Positions 1-5,490 of a stretch of 5,490 nt of DNA are shown here, in pieces. The stretch is from contig NZGU01000014.1 in assembly GCA_002691095.1 (NCBI GenBank), positions 9,931 through 15,420 on the forward strand. Direction: 5' to 3'. The stretch's first letter is position 1, and every line of letters starts with the position of its first letter. The notes under the pieces were generated by a model. That model was not told where the DNA came from. It saw nothing but the letters and a program-made list of their open reading frames with translations, and did not search any database. The translations under genes were made by a program, and so were the position numbers. The DNA is from Kiritimatiellaceae bacterium. GTDB taxonomy: Bacteria; Verrucomicrobiota; Kiritimatiellia; Kiritimatiellales; Pontiellaceae.

Positions 1-984
1 GGCGGTGAGGACGAGCACTTTTTTTTAATCGGAAAAAATGTTACCAATGGGTTGAGTTCTGGTGGGGATATCGAACTGGGACGGCAGTCGGTAGAGAAAG
101 ATTCTGCGCGGTTGCGTGCGCGGTTTGAATCGGTGGATATGATCTTGATGGTGGTGGGATTAGGAGGGGGGACAGGTACCGGTGCGATTCCTGTGCTGAC
201 GCGGATTGCGCGCGAAGCGAATGCGCAGACGATGGTGTTGCTGAGCTTGCCGTTTGCTTTCGAGGGCAAACAGCGTCGAAAGATGGCGGAAGCAGCCATA
301 CGGCGTTTGCGTTCTCACACGGATGCTATTGTTCAACTACCTAATGAGCGGTTGAAGCGGGAGGTGAATACAGACGGAGCGGCAGACGCGTTTTTAGTGA
401 GTCATCGCTACATGACGGATGCTGCCGCTGCATTATGGCGGATCTGTTTGAGTGAAGGGTGCTGTGGACTTGATTTTGCGTCGATACACACGCTTTTAAG
501 AGCCTGTGATGGGTTTTGTCATATTGCCTCGGTTGAGGCGGATGGGGAAGATCGTGTAAAGCAAGCTGCATCCGCTTTGATGGTGCATCCTTTACTGAAC
601 CGAGGATTATTATGGGAAGGAGCTGCTGGAGTTGTTCTTTCCATTCAGGGGGACGAGTCGTTAACGCTTCATGAGGTGGAGTCGGTGATGGAGCTTTTAA
701 CGGATAAACTCTCCGATGAAGCGCGGATTAATTTTGGGGTGTATACAGATCGGAACCAGCCGGGAATTTCACTGATTGCGTTGGTTACGGAGGAGTGGAA
801 AGAGCCGTTGGTTGAGGCGGAAGTGTCTATTTTTTCGGGACAGTCGCAGCGAGGGCAGGGTGAGCTGGCACTGGGATCAAGTGGTAGCAGAGGTATTTTC
901 CAAGGTATGGATGGTACGGTTGTGAATCAGGAAAACCTAGATGTGCCGACTTATATCCGGAAAAAGATTAAGCTGCCGCGCTAA
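1..984 (+). CDS. ftsZ: FtsZ-family cell division GTPase, divergent (5' end outside window)
   Basis: Tubulin-like GTPase expected to polymerise at midcell as the division-ring scaffold. The frame is open to position 1. The codons before the TTG at 52 encode FtsZ-like sequence (LIGKNVTNGLSSGG, matching IGSGITKGLGAG of E. coli FtsZ), so 52 is not the start; about 50 residues, including the first nucleotide-binding loop, are missing. Visible landmarks are the T4 signature GGGTGTG at 163-183, then PFAFEGKQR with the conserved Glu and Arg, and LPNERL. The T7 loop is at 466-486, followed by the C-terminal domain, a linker of about 40 residues, and the tail LDVPTYIR (937-960), which resembles the FtsA/ZipA-binding peptide DIPxFLR. 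The T7 loop reads GLDFASI where E. coli has NVDFADV, so two polar residues are lost. The family call is firm. Whether this is the sole division FtsZ or a paralogue cannot be told here. Confidence 0.92.
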   Translation, partial: GGEDEHFFLIGKNVTNGLSSGGDIELGRQSVEKDSARLRARFESVDMILMVVGLGGGTGTGAIPVLTRIAREANAQTMVLLSLPFAFEGKQRRKMAEAAIRRLRSHTDAIVQLPNERLKREVNTDGAADAFLVSHRYMTDAAAALWRICLSEGCCGLDFASIHTLLRACDGFCHIASVEADGEDRVKQAASALMVHPLLNRGLLWEGAAGVVLSIQGDESLTLHEVESVMELLTDKLSDEARINFGVYTDRNQPGISLIALVTEEWKEPLVEAEVSIFSGQSQRGQGELALGSSGSRGIFQGMDGTVVNQENLDVPTYIRKKIKLPR

Positions 985-987
985 CAC

Positions 988-1611
988 TTATCGCATGTAA
1001 AAGTTGGTGTTGATCTCGTGTCCGATGGTTGTAGATTCACCGTGGCCTGTGAGGGCGGTGGTCTCGGGAGGCAAGTTCCTGAGCTTTTTTAATGATTCTT
1101 TTAGGTGTACGGCATTTCCACCGGGGAGATCGGTTCGTCCGCATGAACCTTTAAAGAGTGTGTCGCCGACCAGTGCGATGTGGTCAGCAGAGAAGTATAA
1201 CGTGCAGGAGCCTGGGGTATGACCGGGCGTATGTATGACCTCAAATTCAAATGATCCAATTGACCATTGGGGTTGTGTTTCGAGTGCGAGGTAGGTCTCT
1301 GTGTCGGGTTGCATCGGGGTTGCGTAATAGGGAGGCGATTGGTTGATTTCATCAAAGGCCCAGTTCCAGTCGAGGGTATGCATGGCAATATGCGCAGGAA
1401 ACTGAGTATGAACTTCATGAAGGGCTGAGATGTGATCTGCATGCGCGTGGGTGCAAAGGTAAGCTGTGATGGATAGGCCGTGGTGGGTAATAAAATCGAT
1501 GATTTCATTGGCGTTTTCGCCGGGATCAACGACGACTGCTTCCTGCTGCTCATTCGAGAGAATATAACAGTTTTCTTGATAGGCTCCGGTAACGAGGCAG
1601 TCGATCTTCAT
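988..1611 (-). CDS. MBL-fold metallo-hydrolase, glyoxalase II/YcbL-like
   Basis: Predicted soluble cytosolic zinc hydrolase of 207 residues, about the usual length for short glyoxalase II-like (YcbL-type) proteins. The metal ligands expected for a two-metal site are all present: the HAHADH motif (His55, His57, Asp59, His60), His131 in TPGHTPGS, Asp150 in GDTLFKGSCGRTDLPGG, and His190 in TGHGESTTIG. The GDTLF-GRTDLPGG and TGHG-TTIG blocks are typical of this subgroup, whose members often act on glutathione or other thiol esters. The substrate cannot be read from sequence. No signal peptide is seen. The ATG directly follows the gspM stop (TAA then ATG), and no Shine-Dalgarno sequence is visible before it, so translation probably depends on reinitiation after gspM. 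It is the last gene of the minus-strand operon and its stop lies 3 bp from the ftsZ stop. Confidence 0.9.
   Translation of the reverse strand: MKIDCLVTGAYQENCYILSNEQQEAVVVDPGENANEIIDFITHHGLSITAYLCTHAHADHISALHEVHTQFPAHIAMHTLDWNWAFDEINQSPPYYATPMQPDTETYLALETQPQWSIGSFEFEVIHTPGHTPGSCTLYFSADHIALVGDTLFKGSCGRTDLPGGNAVHLKESLKKLRNLPPETTALTGHGESTTIGHEINTNFYMR
1063..1090 (+). terminator. Possible intrinsic terminator for ftsZ, inside the antisense hydrolase gene
   Basis: On the plus strand CTCGGGAG (1063-1070) can pair with TTCCTGAG (1076-1083). This gives an 8-bp stem with two G-U wobbles and the 5-nt loop GCAAG, followed by C and six T (1085-1090). It lies about 80 nt after the ftsZ stop, in the right orientation to end that transcript, since the 3-bp gap between the convergent genes has no room for one. 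The same bases encode a Lys-Lys-Leu to Pro-Pro-Glu stretch of the hydrolase on the other strand, so chance is a real alternative. Confidence 0.33.
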
Positions 1612-2151
1612 TTAAGATGCTTTGTTGGTTTTGATGTATGCACAGTGAATGACCATATTACCTTTCAAGCGTCCCGTATTCTTGCCTTCGGGTGATATGT
1701 TGAGTGTTCGAATATCATATTGAACACCCTTTTGCTGCATTTCGGTGAGGAATCCAATAATCGCATTGAGGTCTGCTTGCCATGTGCAGTTGATACCCAT
1801 TTCAAAAAGATCGCCAGTCGGTTTCTCCGCGTACGGTTGATTGCGGGTGATGCGGACGCCGTGCTTTGTCGCAATGTTTTTGATGGTTTGCATCAACTGC
1901 GGTGAAACTGATTTTTGTTTCAAATCAAATATTTGAAGGTTACGTTGGAGAGCGTTTAATTCTTCCATCCAGTTTTGCTGCATGGCTATACGTCGTTGAT
2001 CGAGTCTGATTTGAGCTTCAAGGCGTTGCTGTTCGATTTTTTTGTTTTTGTATTCCGGTACTTTGCTGTCGATATAATACCAGGAGCTACCGAAAAGAAG
2101 GACCGCAAATGAGATGACGAGCAGGCGCATTTCTCGTTGGCTTATGTTCAT
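1612..2151 (-). CDS. gspM: Type II secretion inner-membrane protein GspM (PilO-like)
   Basis: Predicted single-pass inner-membrane component of the T2SS assembly platform; in the family it dimerises and pairs with GspL. The 179 residues show a short cytoplasmic N-terminus, one membrane segment at about residues 9-27, and a polar, Gln/Arg/Glu-rich helix at about 33-78 that is probably coiled coil. A periplasmic domain of about 100 residues follows (from SPQLMQTIKNIATKHGV), consistent with the ferredoxin-like fold of GspM/PilO. The length is close to usual GspM. Sequence in this family is poorly conserved, so the call rests on topology plus position directly after gspL, in the canonical gspK-L-M order. 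The start codon overlaps the gspL stop as ATGA and has a good Shine-Dalgarno sequence. PilO is the main alternative name, but the neighbouring gspI/J/K genes favour GspM. Confidence 0.8.
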   Translation of the reverse strand: MNISQREMRLLVISFAVLLFGSSWYYIDSKVPEYKNKKIEQQRLEAQIRLDQRRIAMQQNWMEELNALQRNLQIFDLKQKSVSPQLMQTIKNIATKHGVRITRNQPYAEKPTGDLFEMGINCTWQADLNAIIGFLTEMQQKGVQYDIRTLNISPEGKNTGRLKGNMVIHCAYIKTNKAS

Positions 2152-3545
2152 GTCGACTCTCCGTTGGCATTCAGATTTAAGGAGACCGAAAAGACCGTTC
2201 GTTGAATACCTTTGCTGGTACGATTGTTAACGGACTGGTTTTTTAGTTCGCTGAATAGATCAGATGCCGCCATTTTTTTAAAAAATTCATAGACGATATC
2301 ATCGTTAATGGCCGTGCCGCGCAGGCTGATGCCTTTCGTTTTACTGTAGTTGTATGAAGTGAATTCAATATCACCGGCAGGAAGCAGTAGGGTAAGTTCG
2401 CGGAGGCATTCGAGCGAAGAGAGAGAGCGGTCCGTGTAGAGTTTAAGTGCATCGAGTTTTTCACTGTTCTCGCGGGCTTTCTGTGCGGCAGGCGCAATGC
2501 TATCAGCCTCGGCAGCGATTTGATTTAATTGAGAAGAGCGCACGACGTAGAGCAGGATAAAGATGGCAAAGAGCAGCGCCCATACGGCTGCAATAAGTCC
2601 CATTGATTTTTTCAGTGTTCTGTAAATAACTCGTTGCTGCTGTTTTTCGCGCCAGTGGGTGGGTAGGAAGTTTAACGTGTGTTCGTTTTCCAGTGAGCGC
2701 TTAATGAGACCCGTAGATAGCGGGGAGAGTGATGAAAGATCATGCGTCGACAGTTTTCGCTGGAGTTGATCTTCGAGTTTTTCTTGAACATCACGGGCCA
2801 ACGGCTGATGGGTCCAGAGGTGGAGCGTTTCTGGTATTTCGGTTTCATGGGACTGTTGCGAATAGGTGAGCTCATACGCCATCTCCTGGGCGGCATCGGG
2901 ATCTGTGAGTGTGATATAAAGCGGTCGAATCCATTGGACTAGACCGTTTTTCCGCAGGACAAGGTGTGTTTCAAAGCCGTCATCAATCAATAAGCATTCT
3001 TGGGCCGCGTGCGTTGGATTTTCGGGGAGCGGTATTAAGAGAAGCCAGCCGCAAATGCGCGAGTCAACGGTCGTTAGATTCAGCTGCTTGGATGAGTAGC
3101 AAGAGAGTTGCTCAATGATAGCTTGTTGAGCGGATCCCATTAACACGGTGCTCTCTTGATCGTTCTGTTGAAGGAGCTCGCAATCACACGTCATACGGTC
3201 GATGGGAAAAGGAATTTTTTTGTCGAGCTGAAATTGGGACATATGGAGCAGTTCTTCGGCATCTGTGGTGGGGAACGATGCTGTCTCGAAACACATGGAG
3301 CGTGATGGTAATGCATAAATGATATCGCCAGCCAGTGAGTGTCGTAGACGATCGGGAAGATTTTCAAGGGTCAGAATTCCCTCTGTCGATAGTGATGAAT
3401 CCGGAAGCAGTTCCTGGTCATGTGTCGGGGCTTCGGGCCCTTCACCTGTGATTTTCAAGGTGGTCCACTCTACGCCTTCTGGTGTCGGGCATATGGCTGT
3501 AATAACTTTATCAGCGCGTTGAATTTTTAGGCTCAGATTTTTCAT
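2148..3545 (-). CDS. gspL: Type II secretion platform protein GspL (PilM-PilN-like architecture)
   Basis: Predicted bitopic inner-membrane protein that recruits the secretion ATPase GspE to the membrane and binds GspM. Residues 1 to about 290 form the cytosolic actin-like region, with PilM-like landmarks LPSRSMCFET (79-88) and FQLDKKIPFPID (105-116). A linker NFLPTHWREKQQQR (292-305) resembles the NLLP segment that precedes the membrane helix in PilN and GspL. One strong membrane segment spans 315-336. The periplasmic part (337-465) starts with a polar helix and ends in a small alpha/beta domain resembling the PilN/GspL ferredoxin-like fold. The 465 residues are somewhat longer than the roughly 400 usual for GspL. 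The ATG lies 35 nt inside gspK. Only GGA directly abutting the ATG is seen, so initiation is probably coupled to gspK translation. A PilM-PilN fusion of a pilus system is an alternative, made unlikely by the gspK and gspM neighbours. Confidence 0.87.
   Translation of the reverse strand: MKNLSLKIQRADKVITAICPTPEGVEWTTLKITGEGPEAPTHDQELLPDSSLSTEGILTLENLPDRLRHSLAGDIIYALPSRSMCFETASFPTTDAEELLHMSQFQLDKKIPFPIDRMTCDCELLQQNDQESTVLMGSAQQAIIEQLSCYSSKQLNLTTVDSRICGWLLLIPLPENPTHAAQECLLIDDGFETHLVLRKNGLVQWIRPLYITLTDPDAAQEMAYELTYSQQSHETEIPETLHLWTHQPLARDVQEKLEDQLQRKLSTHDLSSLSPLSTGLIKRSLENEHTLNFLPTHWREKQQQRVIYRTLKKSMGLIAAVWALLFAIFILLYVVRSSQLNQIAAEADSIAPAAQKARENSEKLDALKLYTDRSLSSLECLRELTLLLPAGDIEFTSYNYSKTKGISLRGTAINDDIVYEFFKKMAASDLFSELKNQSVNNRTSKGIQRTVFSVSLNLNANGEST
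2157..2162 (-). promoter_or_regulatory. Shine-Dalgarno site of gspM
   Basis: The minus strand reads GGAGAG; its GGAG core lies 7 nt before the ATG at 2151, inside the last codons of gspL. It supports the start that overlaps the gspL stop as ATGA. Confidence 0.65.
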
Positions 3546-4530
3546 TCCAATATACTATTAGCGGTCTGCTTCCTTGCATCTGCATTATGGTTTCAATGCG
3601 GTAGGCAGTATCTCCCGAATTTCCTATAGACGTTACCTTGAGGAAGGTACTTTGCAATTTAAATTTTGAACCATCCGCATTTACTTCTTCAATCGATCGA
3701 ATGCCATCGTCAAGCGTGCCATCTTCGCCATCTAAGCCTTTTCGAGATTCCATTACGCCTTCGAGTTCCCACTCCTCGTATTCAGCATAACTGAGCAACA
3801 GGTTGGTCGTGGCACTGTTGAGGTTCACTTTTCCATCGCCCCATACGGTGAGTAAGTCGGCAATGCCGTAGATCGCATCTCCCTCTGCATCTGCGGGTTT
3901 TCCATATAAAATGTCTTCGGTCCAGTGCTTGATTAAGAGGAGCTCTTCGACACTATCGAGTGGGCCGTTCTTCACGGGGTAGCCTTGCTCTTCATAAAAC
4001 GGATCATCGGATTCAGCACCATTAAGCCCGTGTAGGTCGCCTTCATCAATCCAGTCTTCCAGACAGTCAATGAGTGTGTCCCACTCCGTCGAGGGAATGT
4101 TAGCCATTTCAAAAATTTCAACCCACTGTTCACGCTGCAGCGTGTTCACATTGCGTCCATTTTCTGCTGATTCGATCGTCACGCTGAACGTGCCCATATT
4201 GGTGATAGAGAGGGTAGAGGTCGTGGAAAGACCGCGCTGGACGTATAGCGCCGCCTGCATGAAGCCATCAGGATCCTCATCCATCTCCTCAATCTCAAGT
4301 TCACGGGCCCGTTGGTTCTGCTCGATGATCGCTTTGGCATAATCGACGCCGGAGCGTGCCAGCATTTCGGCTTTAAACCGTTTCTTTTTACGGGAAACCA
4401 GCATGCCTTCAAGTGCCACTTCAAAGGCAAAAGAACCAACGATTAGGGATAAAATCATGAGTACCCAGAGCGAGACCAGCAGCGCCGCACCGCGTTTGTT
4501 CTTTGAGGATCGACAATCTCGCGTTCTCAT
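3511..4530 (-). CDS. gspK: Type II secretion minor pseudopilin GspK
   Basis: Large minor pseudopilin that caps the pseudopilus tip with GspI and GspJ. The class III (prepilin peptidase) signal reads KNKRG then AALLVSLWVLM, with cleavage predicted after Gly14. Position +5 of the mature protein is Val rather than Glu, a known trait of GspK. The membrane/assembly helix is at 15-36. The family core is clear: LIDCLEDWIDEGD (153-165), GLNGAE (168-173), NGPLDSVEELLLIK (188-201), and VWGDGKVNLNSAT (229-241). The 339 residues are normal for GspK. The protein is strongly acidic, with a Gly/Asp-rich segment at 265-277; structures of this family bind calcium through acidic residues, so that is a possible role here. 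The ATG overlaps the gspJ stop as ATGA and has a Shine-Dalgarno sequence. The 3' end overlaps gspL by 35 nt. Confidence 0.95.
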   Translation of the reverse strand: MRTRDCRSSKNKRGAALLVSLWVLMILSLIVGSFAFEVALEGMLVSRKKKRFKAEMLARSGVDYAKAIIEQNQRARELEIEEMDEDPDGFMQAALYVQRGLSTTSTLSITNMGTFSVTIESAENGRNVNTLQREQWVEIFEMANIPSTEWDTLIDCLEDWIDEGDLHGLNGAESDDPFYEEQGYPVKNGPLDSVEELLLIKHWTEDILYGKPADAEGDAIYGIADLLTVWGDGKVNLNSATTNLLLSYAEYEEWELEGVMESRKGLDGEDGTLDDGIRSIEEVNADGSKFKLQSTFLKVTSIGNSGDTAYRIETIMQMQGSRPLIVYWNEKSEPKNSTR

Positions 4531-5288
4531 TGAGGTGCTCCGGTGGTAACGGTGGGGTTTCCGCTGCTCTCATTGGAATTATTTTGAGTGGTAGAGCCGA
4601 CCGTGGTGGGGGAGGAGAGAGACTGACTGAGTGATTCTGATGCCGGTATCGTTAGCACGCGCCGATAGACCACCGGCTCTTCATCTTCGTCGTTTGAGAC
4701 CACATAGATGGATACGAGTACTCGTTCGGGAATACTGTTCTCAGGTTCCCACTCCTCCAGCCACTCTTCATTCTCCTCGTCCCAGATCAGCACTTCAAGT
4801 CCTTGAACAGAACGTGTGATGAGATATGGCTCAGGATTGTATTCATCAATGAAAGCTTCTTCATCAGCGAGAGCGGGCATACTGATGGAGTGGAGCGCTG
4901 GATTACCACGCCCGTCATCTTGAATGAAAAGTTGCAAGCGGTGGGGCCCGCTGGCAAGTGGATCGTTGGGATGTAGAAAAGCGGGGCTGGGCGTTACAAA
5001 GCTGATCCTGTCGGCAGGCAGATTAGATTGGGTCTCTTTCTCGAGCCGGAACGCATAGTTCTTGCGATCATTTTCAAAATAGATAATGGAGTTGAGTCCG
5101 GCGCTTAATTGATTCATGGCGAAATCGCCATGGTGGATGCTTTCAATCACTTCTGTGCCTCTCTTCCAACCGCGCAGGGTGCTGCTGAAAGATTGGAATG
5201 CGATGCCCATGGCGACCACGAGGATCGTGATGGCCACAATCAATTCGAGCAGTGTGAAGCCGGCTTTTGCTGGAATACGGGCGGACAT
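4527..5288 (-). CDS. gspJ: Type II secretion minor pseudopilin GspJ
   Basis: Minor pseudopilin predicted to join GspI and GspK in the pseudopilus tip complex. The N-terminus is a classic class III signal: Lys8-Ala9-Gly10, then FTLLELIVAITILVVAMG, with cleavage after Gly10, Glu at +5, and one hydrophobic helix at 11-28. The globular domain (about 35-212) contains RISFVTPSP and, near its end, VLVSIYVVSN and PVVYRRVLTIP strands, as expected for GspJ. The middle is acidic (WDEENEEWLEEWEPEN). The last 40 or so residues are a Ser/Thr/Asn-rich, probably disordered tail with no counterpart I recall in typical GspJ; at 253 residues the protein is longer than the usual 200 or so. The call of J rather than H or I rests on length and on its place directly before gspK. 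The start lies 4 nt after the gspI stop, with a Shine-Dalgarno sequence inside gspI. Confidence 0.9.
   Translation of the reverse strand: MSARIPAKAGFTLLELIVAITILVVAMGIAFQSFSSTLRGWKRGTEVIESIHHGDFAMNQLSAGLNSIIYFENDRKNYAFRLEKETQSNLPADRISFVTPSPAFLHPNDPLASGPHRLQLFIQDDGRGNPALHSISMPALADEEAFIDEYNPEPYLITRSVQGLEVLIWDEENEEWLEEWEPENSIPERVLVSIYVVSNDEDEEPVVYRRVLTIPASESLSQSLSSPTTVGSTTQNNSNESSGNPTVTTGAPQ
4538..4541 (-). promoter_or_regulatory. Shine-Dalgarno site of gspK
   Basis: The minus strand reads GGAG, 7 nt before the ATG at 4530, within the last codons of gspJ. It supports the start that forms the ATGA overlap and keeps the full class III signal peptide. Confidence 0.65.
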
Positions 5289-5292
5289 CGGG

Positions 5293-5490
5293 TTAATTCA
5301 CCTCGCTGGTTATGCTCTCGGCTTCGGGGGCATACGTATAGACTATAATCTCTTCGAACGCGTTGCGTCCACGTTCGCTCCAGTCGATTCGAGAGCGTAT
5401 GAGAAAGAGACCGGGGCGCTCTTCTTCGTCTACCATTACAATTTCACGCGTCCAGTAGTAGCCCTCCATATCGTCGAACGTTCCGGTTTC
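5293..5490 (-). CDS. gspI: Type II secretion minor pseudopilin GspI, C-terminal part (5' end outside window)
   Basis: Only the last 65 codons and the TAA stop (5293-5295) are in the window; the frame is open to the right edge. The visible part runs from ETGTFDDMEGYYWTREIVMV through RPGLFLIRSRIDWSERG to a short hydrophilic tail ending in SEVN. The pattern of a Trp-containing strand (YYWTREIVMV), a second strand (LFLIRSRIDW) and a final one (EEIIVYTYAPEA) fits the small C-terminal domain of GspI. No diagnostic motif such as the prepilin signal is visible. The assignment leans on the conserved gspG-H-I-J-K-L-M order, with gspJ beginning 4 nt later. GspH is the alternative. Confidence 0.75.
   Translation of the reverse strand, partial: ETGTFDDMEGYYWTREIVMVDEEERPGLFLIRSRIDWSERGRNAFEEIIVYTYAPEAESITSEVN
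5299..5304 (-). promoter_or_regulatory. Shine-Dalgarno site of gspJ
   Basis: The minus strand reads GAGGTG, a strong match to the 16S anti-Shine-Dalgarno sequence, 10 nt before the ATG at 5288 and within the last codons of gspI. It fixes the gspJ start that yields a short prepilin leader. Confidence 0.65.

Noticed and set aside
52..54. TTG as the start codon of the FtsZ homologue
   Set aside because: The same frame stays open to position 1, and the 17 codons before it align with conserved FtsZ sequence; TTG here is an internal Leu.
341..571. 76-codon minus-strand open frame antisense to ftsZ
   Set aside because: It lies opposite clearly homologous FtsZ sequence, and its Ser/Leu/His-rich translation resembles nothing known.
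961..984. Weak hairpin then T-rich run on the minus strand as a terminator for the T2SS operon
   Set aside because: The possible stem (TTAGC with GCTTAA) has only two GC pairs and a bulge, so it is too weak to call a terminator.
1101..1553. 150-codon minus-strand open frame inside the hydrolase gene
   Set aside because: It is fully contained within a gene with an intact catalytic motif set, its translation has no recognisable domain, and its composition looks like an out-of-frame reading.
2148..3545. Reading the GspL gene as a type IV pilus PilM-PilN fusion
   Set aside because: The domain order would fit, but the adjacent gspI/J/K pseudopilin genes and the T2SS gene order make GspL the better call.
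4070..4342. 90-codon plus-strand open frame antisense to gspK
   Set aside because: It lies opposite a firmly identified gene, and its Ser-rich product is the expected shadow of acidic codons on the other strand.

Overview
The window reads as ordinary chromosomal DNA of a Gram-negative bacterium. It carries two convergent transcription units whose stop codons lie 3 bp apart near position 985. The style of the FtsZ homologue (a very short linker, a C-terminal tail of the form LDVPTYIR, an HPLL segment after the T7 loop) recalls Verrucomicrobia/Kiritimatiellota-type bacteria. The type II secretion (T2SS) gene order and moderate GC content (roughly half, by eye) fit that. This placement is inference from remembered family features, not a search result.

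Plus strand (1-984): the 3' part of a divergent FtsZ-family cell-division GTPase gene. The reading frame is open to the left edge, and alignment by eye with E. coli FtsZ suggests about 50 N-terminal residues lie outside the window. The tubulin signature GGGTGTG and the C-terminal anchoring peptide are intact. The T7 catalytic loop is altered at two of its three usual polar positions.

Minus strand (5490 down to 988): a tightly packed operon in the canonical T2SS order. It runs gspI (3' end only), gspJ, gspK, gspL and gspM, followed by a metallo-beta-lactamase-fold hydrolase of the glyoxalase II/YcbL type. Every junction is overlapping or almost abutting: a 4-nt gap, an ATGA overlap, a 35-nt overlap, an ATGA overlap, and a TAA directly followed by ATG. 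GspI, J and K would form the tip of the pseudopilus. GspL and GspM form the inner-membrane platform linking the pseudopilus to the secretion ATPase. The hydrolase looks like a cytosolic housekeeping enzyme that shares the transcript; nothing in the sequence shows a secretion role for it.

There is no intergenic stretch over 300 bp; coding occupancy is almost complete. No RNA gene, mobile element, CRISPR array or long repeat was seen. Both promoters must lie outside the window. I do not see a wholly new system. The points most worth checking are the altered FtsZ T7 loop, a possible ftsZ terminator embedded antisense in the hydrolase gene, and the hydrolase placed at the end of a T2SS operon.
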